64,000 nt of DNA from CAVQJU01 sp963712905 (GCA_963712905.1 CAVQJU010000008.1:310001-374000); one strand, 5' to 3'; counted from the stretch's first letter, positions 17,601 through 27,078 are shown. Notes: generated from the sequence alone by a model not told the origin. Program-made: numbers and translations.

Positions 17601-20600
17601 GCTACTTTGAAACGTTCGTCACTGAAGCGGATGCATGGCTGGCGCCCGACAACTTCCAGGAAGCCGGCGACGCTCCGAAACTGGCGCGCCGCACGTCGCC
17701 GACGAATATCGGCATGAGCCTGCTGTCGACGCTGGCCGCACATGACCTCGGCTATGTCTCGACCGGCGTGCTGCTCCGGCGTCTGAACGCTACGGTGACG
17801 ACCCTTGAGAGTCTCGAGCGACACCAGGGACATTTTCTGAACTGGTACGATACGGCGAGCCTCGCCTCGCTGCACCCGCGGTACGTCTCGACCGTCGATA
17901 GCGGCAACCTGGCGGGCGCGCTGATCGCGCTCGGTCAGGGGCTGATCCAGCTCGAAGAGAAGCCTCAGACGGTCGCGCAGCGGCTCGCCGGCCTGGCCGA
18001 CGGGGCAGACTTGCTCGCGGCAACATCCTCGTCGAGCGACGCTCGAGTGGGGCCTCGACAGACCGTCACGGAGATCAATCGGCTGGCACGTGCCATCGTC
18101 GCGGCTACACGCGGCGCTGCGTCTGAAGACGCCATCGCGGCGATTCAGGCGATCGGCGCCCAGCTCGGCAGCGCGGCGGCGGAGTTCGAACGCGGGGAGC
18201 CGTCCGATCCCGGGAACGAGATCATCTACTGGTGTCGCGCCGTGCTCGAGGGGATCGAAGTGTCGGCGGTGGGGGAGCCGGTGTCCGCGGATTCGCTGCG
18301 GGCACTCGCGAGTCGTGTCTCCGCACTCGTCGACGCGATGCGCTTCGACTTCCTGTACGACCGGCGGCGGCGCATGTTCTCAATCGGGTACCGCCTGGCC
18401 GACGCCGAAGGCCCTGGACGCCTCGACAGCGCCTTTTACGATCTGCTGGCGTCGGAAGCGCGGCTCGCAAGTTTCGTGGCGATTGCGAAGGGTGACGTCC
18501 CACAGCACCACTGGTTTCACCTGGGACGCCTGGTGACGAACCTGGACGGCAGGGCGACGTTGATGTCCTGGGGCGGCACGATGTTCGAGTATCTGATGCC
18601 GCTGCTTCTGATGCGGAACTTCCCCGGGACGCTCCTCGACCAGAGCTGCCGCGCGAGCGTCCGGCGCCAGATCGAGTACGGCCGCCAGCGCGACGTCCCC
18701 TGGGGGATCTCGGAATCGGCGTACGCGTTCACCGATCGCGCCGGCAACTACCAGTACCGGGCTTTCGGAGTGCCCGGACTTGGGCTCAAGCGCGGGCTGT
18801 CCACCGAGCTCGTCATCGCTCCGTACGCCACGGCTCTGGCGAGCCTGGTCACACCGACGTTCGCGGCCGGAAACTTCGAGCGACTCACGGCTCTGGGCGC
18901 GGAAGGCCGGTTCGGCTTCTACGAAGCCCTCGACTACAACCCCCGGGGCCGGGACGTCGACACGCCCCCGCCGGCGATTGCGCGACCGGCCGTCGTCCAG
19001 GCCTATTTTGCCCACCACCAGGGCATGTCGCTTGTCGCGCTCGCCAATGTCATCTGCAGCGACGCCTTCGTCCTGCGCTTCCACGCCGATCCCCGTGTCC
19101 AGGCAACGGAACTGCTGCTTCAGGAGCGCGTGCCCCGTGAGGCCATTCTGTCGGAGCCGCGCCCGGCCGAGAGCACGACGGCGCCGCCGTCGCTTCCGGT
19201 GTTTGCCGCAAGACGCTTCCGGACGCCGCACTCCACGAGTGCGCACACGCATTTCCTGTCGAACGGGCGCTATACGGCGGCGGTCACGAACGCCGGCGGG
19301 GGCTTCAGCATGTGGGGCGACCTTGCGGTCACCCGGCGGCGCGACGACTCCACGTGTGACGCCGGCGCGAACTACATCTACCTGCGCGATCCCTGGTCCA
19401 ATCGCGTCTGGTCCGCCACGTACCAGCCGGGCTGTCAGGAGCCGGACCGCTTCGAGGCGGTCTTCGACCTGGACAAGATCGCGTTCCGCCGCCGCGATGG
19501 CGACATCGAGACTCAGCTCGAGATCACCGTGTCGTCGGAGGACGACGTGGAGGTGCGCCGCCTGACGATCATCAATCGCGGCGAGCAGACCCGTGAAGTC
19601 GAGGTGACCAGCTACGCGGAGATCGTGCTCGCCCGTCCCGAGGACGACTTCGCGCACCCGGCATTCGGCAAGCTGTTCGTCGAGACCGAATTCGATTCGC
19701 AGAGCGCCGGTCTCCTGTTCAGCCGCCGGAGGCGCGCACCTGACGAATCACCGGTCGTCGGTTTCCACGTGCTGGGGGTCGATGGACCTCGACTCGGCGG
19801 CGCTGTCGAGTGGGAGACCGACCGTGCGCGCTTCGTCGGCCGCGGGCGGTCGCCCGCCAGCCCGATCGCTCTCGATGGCCGTGCGTTGTCGGGCACGACG
19901 GGTGCCGTGCTCGATCCGATCGCCGCCCTGCGCGAGCGCATCCGGATCGGCCCGGGCGCGCAGGTCCGCGTGACGTTTGCCACCGGTGTGGCCTCGGATC
20001 GATCCACCGCGTTGGCGTTGGCCCGCAAGTATCGTGACGGGAGCGCGGCTGCGCGCGCGTTCTCGATGGCGTTCACCCATGTGCACATCACCCTGCAGCA
20101 GCTGGGACTCAATGACGAGCACGCGATACTCTTCGATCGTCTCGCGTCGCGTGTCTTTGGCACGGACGCATCGCGCATCAGCCCGGTCGACCTGGCCGGC
20201 AATACGCTGGGTCAGCAGAACTTGTGGGGTTACGGCATCTCAGGGGACCTGCCGATCGTGCTCCTCCGCGTCGCCAGCGCCGAGTCGCTGCCGCTCGCAC
20301 GACACCTGCTCATCGCACAGGAGTACTGGCGCGTCAAAGGCCTGCGGGCTGACGTCGTCCTCCTGAACGAGCATCCGGCGGACTATGTCGACGAAATGCA
20401 GAACGCTCTGTCCCTGCTCGTGCAACAGCCGCCCTGGGCAGGGCGGCTCGGAAAGCCGGGGGGCATCTTTCTGCTGCGCAGCGATGGGATGATGGAACCG
20501 GGCCGCCGTCTTCTCGCCGCGGCGGCGCGGGTCGTGCTGCTCGGCGAACTCGGGGACCTCGTGTCGCAGCTGGAGCGCCCGGCACCGTGGCTGTTCGCCG

Positions 20601-23149
20601 GCCACGAGGTGCCGGGTTCGGCAACCCTCCAGGCGCCAGAGCCCGCGGCGGCACCGGCGACGATCCCCGCGCTGCTCATGGCGAACGGTCTCGGCGGCTT
20701 CACGTACGACGGCCGGCAGTACGTCGTCGTGCTCGACGGCGAACGCGAAACGCCGCTGCCGTGGTCAAACGTCCTGGCGAATCCCACGTTCGGCACGATC
20801 GTGAGCAGTTCCGGGTCCGCCTTCACGTGGTCTGGAAACAGCCGCGAGAACAGGCTGACGCCGTTCGCCAACGATCCCTTGACCGATCCGACGGGTGAGG
20901 CCTTTTATCTGCGGGACGACGATACCGGCGCCGTGTGGGGCGCCACACCCGGACCGCTGCCTCGCTCCGCAGACGGCGGCCGCTGGATCGTCCGTCACGC
21001 CGCCGGGGTCACACGCTACCAGCACGCCGTGGCCGGCATGGAGCAGGCGCTCGCGGTCTTCGTGGCGCCCGAGGACCACGTGAAGCTGGCGGTCCTGACG
21101 TTGACCAACACCGGGGACGTGAGGCGGCGTCTCAGCGTATTCGGATATGTCGAGTGGTCCCTGGGGCCGCCGCGTGACGGCGAACGGCGCTTTGTGGTGA
21201 CGGAGATGGACGGCCAGGCGGGTGTCTTGCTGGCCCGTAACGCGTACAACACGGAATCCCGTGACCGCGTCGCGTTCTGGCGAACCACGGAGCCCCCGCA
21301 CTCTCACACCGGCGATCGCGCCGAGTTCATCGGACGCAACCGCACCGTGAGCGCGCCGGCTGCCCTTTTCCGCGAGCGGCTCACCGGGCGCACGGGCGCC
21401 GGCCTTGACCCGTGCGGGGCGCTGCAGATCGTCCTCGAGATGGAGCCCGGCGAGTCCCGACGCGTGGGCTTCGCCCTCGGGCAGGGGAGCGATCGGGCCG
21501 ACGCGATGCGGCTGGCGGCGCGCTATTCCTCCGTCGCGCAGGCGGAGGCGACGCTCGCGGAGGTCGAGGGCGCGTGGGACGAGATCCTCGGCGCCATCCA
21601 GATCAGCACGCCGGATGATTCGTTCGATCTCATCGTCAATCGCTGGCTGCTCTATCAGACGTTGAGCTGTCGCATCTGGGCGCGCAGCGGCCCGTACCAG
21701 CCCGGCGGGGCTTTTGGTTTTCGCGATCAGCTGCAAGACGTGCTTGCGCTCATGTACGCGCGGCCGGACCTGTGTCGCGAGCACCTCCTTCGCGCGGCGT
21801 CGCGCCAGTTCGTCGAGGGGGACGTGCAGCACTGGTGGCATCCGCCGAGCGGGCGGGGAACCCGAACGCGCTGCTCCGACGATCTGCTCTGGCTGCCCTA
21901 CGTCGCCGCGAGCTACGTGTCGCAAAGCGGCGACGAATCGGTGTTGGACGAAGTCGTTCCGTTTCTCGAGGCGCCGCCGCTCGAGCCCGATCAGGATGAA
22001 GCGTACACGCTGCCACACGCGTCCTCGGAAACCGCCACGCTCTTCGAGCACTCGGTGCGCGCCATCGGTCACGCGATGCGATACGGCGCGCACGGACTCC
22101 CGCTCATCGGCTCCGGAGACTGGAACGACGGGATGAATCGCGTCGGGCACGCCGGCCGCGGCGAAAGCGTGTGGCTCGGGTGGTTTCTCGTGACCGTGCT
22201 GAACGAATTCGCCCCGATCTGCGAGCGCCGCGGACGGAACGATCTCGCTCAATCCTACCGGGACGAGGCGCACTGGCTGACCGGCATGCTCGAACTGGCG
22301 TGGGACGGAAACTGGTATCGCCGCGCGTACTTCGACGATGGATCGCCTCTCGGATCCGTCCAGAACGAGGAGTGCAAGCTCGATTCGCTGACTCAGTCCT
22401 GGGCGGTGCTCTCGCAGACCGCACAGCCCGGCCGCGCCGCGCGCGCCATGGACGCCGTCCGGTCGCATCTGGTGCGCCGCGACGCCCAGATCGTGCTGCT
22501 GCTCACCCCGCCATTCGATCGCATGGCACTCGATCCCGGCTACATCAAAGGCTACGTGCCCGGCGTTCGCGAGAACGGCGGCCAGTACACGCACGCGGCG
22601 CTCTGGACGGTTATTGCATTGGCCCGGCTCGGCCTCGGCGACGAAGCAATGGAGCTGTTCCACATGCTCAATCCGATCAACCACATGCGTACCACGGAAG
22701 ACACCGAGCGATACCGCGCGGAGCCTTACGTGGTGGCCGCCGACGTCTACGCGCACCCGATGCACGTCGGCCGCAGCGGCTGGACGTGGTACACCGGGTC
22801 TGCGGGATGGATGTACCAGGCCGCGATTCACGCGCTCCTCGGACTCCGGCGGAGCGGCTCGACCATCAGCGTGAGCCCCTGCATCCCCACGGCGTGGCCG
22901 CACTACACACTCGAGTGGAGGGTCGGTCGCGCGCGATATCGCTTCACCGTGTCGAATCCGGAGCACCGCCGTTGCGGAATCGCCTCGTCGGAACTCGACG
23001 GCATCCCGGTTGATGCGCGTGCGATCCCCCTCAAGGACGATGGTGGAGTGCACGAGGTGACGATCGTGCTCGGCGCCGACGCCGGGCTCGGGATGCCATC
23101 GGGAGCGACGCGCCGGGCAGAGCGTGTGCCGACGAAAAAGGCGGTCTGA
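14603..23149 (+). CDS. ndvB: Cyclic beta-1,2-glucan synthase (GT84 plus GH94)
   Basis: A 2848-residue inner-membrane enzyme matching ChvB/NdvB in size and order. An N-terminal region of about 350 residues precedes membrane helices (about 390-450), then the GT84 glucosyltransferase domain with DSDTRLP at about 607, SHDLFEG at about 721 and the QHRWIRGDWQ (Q-x-x-R-W) motif at about 755. More membrane helices follow (about 790-970). A glycoamylase-like module at about 1300-1500 includes GTMFEYLMPLLL and GISESAYAF. The C-terminus carries the GH94 phosphorylase-type domains, with the catalytic Asp in GSGDWNDGMNR at about 2505. The family initiates, elongates and cyclises beta-1,2-glucan from UDP-glucose and adjusts chain length by phosphorolysis; the product is a periplasmic osmoregulated glucan. 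The frame is uninterrupted over 8.5 kb. Confidence 0.93.
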   Translation: MRHPVFTRPRSLAGGGELLSIELLEEHARRLAALLSIAPRNGGSGRAHLRQVDEHMRALRDVYTELAADARHEGMSPAAEWLLDNFHIISAAARDIHHDLPPAFFKRLPRIAADEFAGLPRIYALALELIGCSAGRLEAQRLQRFISAFQSVTPLTMGELWAWPSALKLALLDHLRMRADELAASRAHRLAADRLAGAVEAAPVSLDQWPAHVHHAFVTRLLQRSRALGSIASGLHHQLEEALAARGETVEDAIRAEGQHQAAEQAGMANLIGSLRLISTFDWSEFFESVSLVEQVLQRDPAGVYGRMDFRSRDRYRHAIEELAVPTGEGQLLLALKSVERARQIHVRTPDARDAHVGYHLIGAGRRQFERSIAWQPTLQARARRFFFAWATTGYLGAIAAGTTLVVASAVMYAWWHGWRGTPLVFVAALTAVPASELVIQLLQRMISALIPPRRLPRLELEAVPSSARTMVIMPTLLDSVDRVGDLLSHLEVQAIGNIDPHIHFAILSDFLDAPTETQPHDADILEAARAGIAALNARHGDGRADRFFLFHRLRQWNEREGLWMGWERKRGKIEEFNRLLRGATDTSFAVSVGDLTVLPQVKYCITLDSDTRLPRGVARELIGIITHPLNRAAFDSRVGRVTEGYGILQPRISVTFMSAAGSLFARLYAGHTGVDPYSTAVSDTYQDLFNEGIFTGKGLYDVDAFTAALEGSVPENALLSHDLFEGLYARVALVSDVELVDEYPSSVLSHARRQHRWIRGDWQILLWLFPFVPSRHGLQRNTLPVIGRWKILDNLRRSLVAPTLLALLIAGWTMLPGPRWFWTLTVMGVAASQLLPVLARLLVGPGRAQSIPVFFGNLRRDIATALAQVGLTVTFLAFHAFDTAHAIAVTLVRLVVTKHKMLEWETAATTAARAAGVVGQGLRRFVVEMAASPIIAAAVTLTLAAREPAALPAAAPFLFLWTFAPVIAYRLSVPVGARVRPLSDRDRTVLRRTARRTWRYFETFVTEADAWLAPDNFQEAGDAPKLARRTSPTNIGMSLLSTLAAHDLGYVSTGVLLRRLNATVTTLESLERHQGHFLNWYDTASLASLHPRYVSTVDSGNLAGALIALGQGLIQLEEKPQTVAQRLAGLADGADLLAATSSSSDARVGPRQTVTEINRLARAIVAATRGAASEDAIAAIQAIGAQLGSAAAEFERGEPSDPGNEIIYWCRAVLEGIEVSAVGEPVSADSLRALASRVSALVDAMRFDFLYDRRRRMFSIGYRLADAEGPGRLDSAFYDLLASEARLASFVAIAKGDVPQHHWFHLGRLVTNLDGRATLMSWGGTMFEYLMPLLLMRNFPGTLLDQSCRASVRRQIEYGRQRDVPWGISESAYAFTDRAGNYQYRAFGVPGLGLKRGLSTELVIAPYATALASLVTPTFAAGNFERLTALGAEGRFGFYEALDYNPRGRDVDTPPPAIARPAVVQAYFAHHQGMSLVALANVICSDAFVLRFHADPRVQATELLLQERVPREAILSEPRPAESTTAPPSLPVFAARRFRTPHSTSAHTHFLSNGRYTAAVTNAGGGFSMWGDLAVTRRRDDSTCDAGANYIYLRDPWSNRVWSATYQPGCQEPDRFEAVFDLDKIAFRRRDGDIETQLEITVSSEDDVEVRRLTIINRGEQTREVEVTSYAEIVLARPEDDFAHPAFGKLFVETEFDSQSAGLLFSRRRRAPDESPVVGFHVLGVDGPRLGGAVEWETDRARFVGRGRSPASPIALDGRALSGTTGAVLDPIAALRERIRIGPGAQVRVTFATGVASDRSTALALARKYRDGSAAARAFSMAFTHVHITLQQLGLNDEHAILFDRLASRVFGTDASRISPVDLAGNTLGQQNLWGYGISGDLPIVLLRVASAESLPLARHLLIAQEYWRVKGLRADVVLLNEHPADYVDEMQNALSLLVQQPPWAGRLGKPGGIFLLRSDGMMEPGRRLLAAAARVVLLGELGDLVSQLERPAPWLFAGHEVPGSATLQAPEPAAAPATIPALLMANGLGGFTYDGRQYVVVLDGERETPLPWSNVLANPTFGTIVSSSGSAFTWSGNSRENRLTPFANDPLTDPTGEAFYLRDDDTGAVWGATPGPLPRSADGGRWIVRHAAGVTRYQHAVAGMEQALAVFVAPEDHVKLAVLTLTNTGDVRRRLSVFGYVEWSLGPPRDGERRFVVTEMDGQAGVLLARNAYNTESRDRVAFWRTTEPPHSHTGDRAEFIGRNRTVSAPAALFRERLTGRTGAGLDPCGALQIVLEMEPGESRRVGFALGQGSDRADAMRLAARYSSVAQAEATLAEVEGAWDEILGAIQISTPDDSFDLIVNRWLLYQTLSCRIWARSGPYQPGGAFGFRDQLQDVLALMYARPDLCREHLLRAASRQFVEGDVQHWWHPPSGRGTRTRCSDDLLWLPYVAASYVSQSGDESVLDEVVPFLEAPPLEPDQDEAYTLPHASSETATLFEHSVRAIGHAMRYGAHGLPLIGSGDWNDGMNRVGHAGRGESVWLGWFLVTVLNEFAPICERRGRNDLAQSYRDEAHWLTGMLELAWDGNWYRRAYFDDGSPLGSVQNEECKLDSLTQSWAVLSQTAQPGRAARAMDAVRSHLVRRDAQIVLLLTPPFDRMALDPGYIKGYVPGVRENGGQYTHAALWTVIALARLGLGDEAMELFHMLNPINHMRTTEDTERYRAEPYVVAADVYAHPMHVGRSGWTWYTGSAGWMYQAAIHALLGLRRSGSTISVSPCIPTAWPHYTLEWRVGRARYRFTVSNPEHRRCGIASSELDGIPVDARAIPLKDDGGVHEVTIVLGADAGLGMPSGATRRAERVPTKKAV

Positions 23150-23219
23150 AGTCACATCGGCAATCAACCTGTTGGTGTTGGCAGGTCGGTGTTATCCTGC
23201 AGAGCAACCGCACAAGACG

Positions 23220-25226
23220 ATGACGAATCCACCAAGCAATGCGCCGGGACCTCCCGACAACGGTCGGCCCAAGGCTTCGAAGGAAGGTTCCGGGCGGCCG
23301 CAGTGGCGCCCACAGCCCTGGTGGGCGATCTTCCTCGTTATCATGATCGCCAACTATGCGGCGACGCGATTGTTCTTTCCGGAGCCAACCTCGATCACCA
23401 TCCCCTATACGTTCTTCAAGAAGCAGGTGGTGGCAGGCAATGTCGAGGACGTCACAAGCGTGGGCGATTCGATCCAGGGGACGTTCAAGACGAAGGTGAC
23501 GTATCCCCCTCCGAAGTCGGACGCCCCGACCGGCAATGCGCCGGCGCCGCCTTCAGCCGACCAGCCCAAGTCGCGCGTCTCGATGCAGTTCAAGACGCGG
23601 CGGCCGGTCTTTGCCGACCAGGATCTCGAGAAACGCCTCGAAGACCAGGGGGTTGTGATCAAGGCCGAGGACGAGGACGGCCTGTCGTGGTTCACGCTGC
23701 TCGTCGGCTTCGGACCCACGTTGCTGCTGATCGGCGCGTTTGTCTGGATCAGTCGCAGCACGGCGGCCGCGGCCGGCAGCGGGCTGTTTGGCCTCGGTCG
23801 CAGCCGCGCCAAACGCTACAGTGAAGAGCAGCCCAAGGTCACCTTCGAAGACGTCGCGGGAATCGACGAGGCCGAGAACGAACTGATCGAAATCGTCGAC
23901 TTCCTGAAGAATCCCGCCAAATACCAGCGCCTGGGTGGCACCGTGCCGAAGGGCGTGCTGCTGGTCGGTGCACCCGGAACCGGCAAGACGCTGCTGGCGC
24001 GTGCGATTGCGGGGCAGGCGGGCGTCCCCTTCTTCAGCCTCAGCGCCTCCGAGTTCATCGAGATGATCGTCGGCGTTGGCGCCTCGCGCGTGCGCGACTT
24101 GTTCAAGCAGGCTCGTGAAGCGGCTCCCGCGATCATTTTCATCGATGAACTGGACGCCATCGGGCGTACGCGCGGGAGCGGCGTGCAGCTGGGCGGCCAC
24201 GACGAGCGCGAGCAGACCCTGAACCAGATCCTGACCGAAATGGACGGCTTCGACTCTCGCGAAGGCGTGATTGTCCTGGCCGCCACCAATCGCGCCGACG
24301 TCCTCGACCTGGCCTTGCTGCGCCCGGGCCGCTTCGACCGCCGCGTTGTCGTTCAGCGTCCTGACCGCGTTGGGCGAGCGGCGATTCTCAAGGTGCATAC
24401 CAGGAATGTCCCTCTGGCACCGGACGTCTCGCTCGAGCGCATTGCCGCCGAGACGCCCGGCCTGGTCGGCGCCGAGTTGCGCAACCTGGTGAACGAGGCC
24501 GCCCTGCTGGCAGCACGCAAGGAAGCGGCTGCGGTGCGTGCCGAAGACTTCGCCGAGGCGCTCCAGAAGATTACGCTCGGGCCGGCTCGCAATATTCTGC
24601 TCAGCCCGGCGGATCGGGAGCGCACCGCGTACCACGAGGCGGGACACGCGCTGCTCGCGATGCTGACACCGGGCAGCGACCCGGTGCACCGCGTCTCGAT
24701 CGTGCCACGCGGCATGGCGTTGGGGGCGACCTATCAACTTCCGGTCGACGATCGGACGAGTTACGCCGAAGACTATCTACAGGCACGTATCACCTGCGCG
24801 CTCGGCGGCCGCGCGGCGGAGAAGCTTGTCTACGGTGTGGCAACGAGCGGCGCTGAGAACGACCTCCAGCAGGTGACCGAGATCGCCCGGCACATGGTGT
24901 TGCGGTGGGGGATGAGCGAGAAGCTCGGCCCCATCAGCTTTGTGGCGCCCCAGGACGACGGTCTGCCGCCGGCCTTCCAGCACCAGCCTTACAGCGAGAC
25001 GACCTCTGAACTGATCGACGCTGAAGTCCGCCGCATCGTGGAGGACAGCCACGGTCAAGCGGACCGGCTGTTGACCGAGCACCGCGACAGGCTGGAGAGT
25101 CTCGCCCGGGCTTTGCTGAAAGCCGAATCGCTCAACGCGAAGGAAATCTGGGAAGCCGCGGGCTTGACGGAACCAGCCGGCCAGGAGCAGGACACGTCCC
25201 GCCGTTTAGAGACAATCGAGAAGTAG
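23220..25226 (+). CDS. ftsH: ATP-dependent zinc metalloprotease FtsH
   Basis: About 668 residues from the ATG at 23220. A basic, Pro-rich N-terminus precedes the first membrane helix (WWAIFLVIMIANYAATRLFF), a periplasmic domain with a Pro-rich insert (about 90-120), and a second helix (FTLLVGFGPTLLLIGAFVWI). The AAA+ domain has Walker A GAPGTGKT (about 250), Walker B IIFIDELDAIG, the pore motif and the second region of homology ATNRADVLDLALLRPGRFDR. The M41 domain has HEAGH (about 472) with the later Asp zinc ligand region GAENDLQQVT. FtsH degrades misassembled membrane proteins and regulatory proteins at the inner membrane. An upstream in-frame extension overlapping ndvB was rejected because the family begins near the first helix. 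Confidence 0.95.
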   Translation: MTNPPSNAPGPPDNGRPKASKEGSGRPQWRPQPWWAIFLVIMIANYAATRLFFPEPTSITIPYTFFKKQVVAGNVEDVTSVGDSIQGTFKTKVTYPPPKSDAPTGNAPAPPSADQPKSRVSMQFKTRRPVFADQDLEKRLEDQGVVIKAEDEDGLSWFTLLVGFGPTLLLIGAFVWISRSTAAAAGSGLFGLGRSRAKRYSEEQPKVTFEDVAGIDEAENELIEIVDFLKNPAKYQRLGGTVPKGVLLVGAPGTGKTLLARAIAGQAGVPFFSLSASEFIEMIVGVGASRVRDLFKQAREAAPAIIFIDELDAIGRTRGSGVQLGGHDEREQTLNQILTEMDGFDSREGVIVLAATNRADVLDLALLRPGRFDRRVVVQRPDRVGRAAILKVHTRNVPLAPDVSLERIAAETPGLVGAELRNLVNEAALLAARKEAAAVRAEDFAEALQKITLGPARNILLSPADRERTAYHEAGHALLAMLTPGSDPVHRVSIVPRGMALGATYQLPVDDRTSYAEDYLQARITCALGGRAAEKLVYGVATSGAENDLQQVTEIARHMVLRWGMSEKLGPISFVAPQDDGLPPAFQHQPYSETTSELIDAEVRRIVEDSHGQADRLLTEHRDRLESLARALLKAESLNAKEIWEAAGLTEPAGQEQDTSRRLETIEK

Positions 25227-25243
25227 CGAGCACGCGTTCGCTA
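25224..25243. repeat. Palindrome spanning both stop codons of convergent genes
   Basis: TAGCGA and TCGCTA arms enclose an 8-nt loop. The left arm is the TAG of ftsH and the right arm contains the TAG (read CTA) of the D15 gene. It could act as a bidirectional terminator stem, but no U-run is present. Confidence 0.35.
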
Positions 25244-26488
25244 GAACGCTTCCTGCACGGCGAGGTAGAAGCCCCGCGAACCATCCTTGCCGAATCCAAG
25301 ATCGGCGCAGAGATTCGTCCGCGATTGCTTGTTCAGCAGCAGCCGCAGCCCCGCGCCTGCTCCGATGGCCACGGACTCGAACAGGTTCTCGCCGAGATCG
25401 CGCGAGCTGACAGTGGTCGCGTTGAGAAAGGCGACCAGGCCGAGCAGGCCGTTTGCTGTGACGGTCGCCCGGTACTCGACCTCGCCGTACACGAGACGCT
25501 CGCCCCGAAAGCGTCCCTCCTGGTAGCCGCGACCCGACCGGCCGAACGTGTCCATACCCGTCGCGGGCAGATCGTAGTACGGCGGTGCGCCGGCCACCAC
25601 GAAGTCGCCCATCACCCAGCCGGCCAGACGATGGTGGCCGTTCTTGCTCAGCGACCGATATGTCCGCGCGTCGAGGTCGATCTCCTGCCAGCTCGTGTCT
25701 CCGCCGAAGAGGCCCTTGAAGAATGTCTGGTAGGCGGCGTTGGCGTACCAGCCGCGGCGCGGGTCGATCTGGCTGTCCCTGTTGTCTTGGCGCACCGTGA
25801 GGCTGAACCCTCCGGATATCGATGAATCGGGGGGCAGATCGTGCGCGTCGCTGTAGACGATGACAGGTGAGGAGTCCCAAGTCGCTTCGGCGCCTTTCGC
25901 GGGCCTGATGTTCTGGTGGGCGCTGATGAGCAGGCCGCCCCCGGCGAACAGGCTCCGGGCAATCCGCCTGTAGGCCGTTTCGTATACGCGGAAGAAGTCG
26001 TAGTGCGCGCCGACGGCGTCGACATCCGCGGAGGAAGTGCCAAGCCCGAACGTATCCTGCGACGTCCACTGAAAGCGGTCGTCGCCGACGATCAGCCAAC
26101 GGTCATCTTGTGTGAACGCCGTCATCATGACACTCGTCAGCATCTGCCCGTGCTGGGACACCATGGCGCTGAACACGCTGGTCGAGATGTGGGTGGTGTT
26201 CGGGTTGCCGTGAAACCATGCGAAGTTGCCTGCGCCACCCAACACCAGGCCGGTATCGGGCTTCGACCCGATAACCGGTGTACCGACGAACATGTGGCGC
26301 GGCTCGGCGTTGGGATCCTGGGCAGGTGGCGGCGGCTGGTGGCGGATGGCTCGCGCAAGATCCATGACGTCCGTTTCCGCGAGCGGCGCCACGGTACCGG
26401 CCTGCCCGGCCAGCGCCGGACGGCCGGCGAGCATGACGACGGCCATGGTTGCGACCAGAGAGCGAGTGCAGCGCGCGATCGCCATCAT
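25241..26488 (-). CDS. Outer-membrane D15/Omp85-type beta-barrel protein
   Basis: A 415-residue protein with a signal peptide (about 1-28, ending ALAGQ) and alternating hydrophobic strands. It ends in Phe (QEAF), as outer-membrane barrels do. The C-terminal half resembles the bacterial surface antigen (D15) domain: RRGWYANAAYQTFF, GRGYQEGRFRGERLVYGEVEYR (the R-G-Y...G-x-x...E-Y-R signature) and LCADLGFGKDGSRGFYL. There are no POTRA domains, so it is a single-domain barrel rather than BamA or TamA. It may be a transporter or a patatin-like-associated barrel, but substrate and function are unknown. It converges with ftsH, the stop codons lying in a shared palindrome. Confidence 0.75.
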   Translation of the reverse strand: MMAIARCTRSLVATMAVVMLAGRPALAGQAGTVAPLAETDVMDLARAIRHQPPPPAQDPNAEPRHMFVGTPVIGSKPDTGLVLGGAGNFAWFHGNPNTTHISTSVFSAMVSQHGQMLTSVMMTAFTQDDRWLIVGDDRFQWTSQDTFGLGTSSADVDAVGAHYDFFRVYETAYRRIARSLFAGGGLLISAHQNIRPAKGAEATWDSSPVIVYSDAHDLPPDSSISGGFSLTVRQDNRDSQIDPRRGWYANAAYQTFFKGLFGGDTSWQEIDLDARTYRSLSKNGHHRLAGWVMGDFVVAGAPPYYDLPATGMDTFGRSGRGYQEGRFRGERLVYGEVEYRATVTANGLLGLVAFLNATTVSSRDLGENLFESVAIGAGAGLRLLLNKQSRTNLCADLGFGKDGSRGFYLAVQEAF

Positions 26489-26635
26489 GCTAGAGACAGC
26501 CCGATCTCGGCGTTCCCATCGAACGTCAGTGCACGCGGCGTTCCACCTAAGTCAGGCGATCTTCGCCCGGTTCAAGCGGGAAGGGCGGGTCGCCCGGAAT
26601 TAATCCGCAGCTCCTGGAGCAATATTCCACGCGTT

Positions 26636-26731
26636 TCAACCGCGAAATCGGTGGCGCTGCGCGTAGATCAATCCCAGGACGAGAATGACGACGATGAGGA
26701 GGAATTGAGGCCATCCGATGCTCGTAAACAT
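26636..26731 (-). CDS. Very small single-helix membrane protein
   Basis: A 31-residue ORF (MFTSIGWPQFLLIVVILVLG then LIYAQRHRFRG) with one membrane helix and a basic C-terminus. CAGGAT lies upstream of its ATG. Its composition is unlike a shadow frame and it sits among other tiny membrane-protein genes on the same strand. The 147 bp between it and the D15 gene shows no other gene. Function unknown. Confidence 0.45.
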   Translation of the reverse strand: MFTSIGWPQFLLIVVILVLGLIYAQRHRFRG

Positions 26732-26898
26732 GGAGCGGGATCCTGAAGCTATTTCTGCCCGATATGCCGGGTGTGCAGTCTCGCGGCGTCGGCTGCGTGA
26801 TTGCTCGCCGTCAGCGAGTGGCCGTGCGCAAGGTAGGCCTCGCGCGCGGCCTGCTCGTGTCGCTGCGCCCCGTAATTGGTGGCCGCCTCGGTATGACG

Positions 26899-27078
26899 CT
26901 AACGGAGCATCATGCCGCCTCCCATGCCGCCGGTGAGCCAGACGACTAACACGATGATCAGCACAAGCGTCAGCAATCCGCCGCCGTAGTGTGGCGCGCG
27001 CCACCCGGCGCCGCGTCCGTAGTAGTAGCCGCCACCGCCGCCAAAGAGCAGGAGCAGGACGATAATCAGGAGCAACAT
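26899..27078 (-). CDS. Small Gly-rich two-helix membrane protein
   Basis: 59 residues from the ATG at 27078. A helix MLLLIIVLLLLF is followed by a GGGGGYYYGRGAGW turn, a second helix LLTLVLIIVLVVWL and a GGMGGGMM tail. Layout resembles the DUF3309 group of small stress-associated membrane proteins, but similarity is compositional and the family call is tentative. An upstream ATG would add seven residues. Confidence 0.5.
   Translation of the reverse strand: MLLLIIVLLLLFGGGGGYYYGRGAGWRAPHYGGGLLTLVLIIVLVVWLTGGMGGGMMLR

Noticed and set aside
20765..23167. An 800-residue open frame opposite the 3' end of the cyclic glucan synthase
   Set aside because: Low-complexity Arg/Val/Gly composition with no motif, fully antisense to the GH94 domain.
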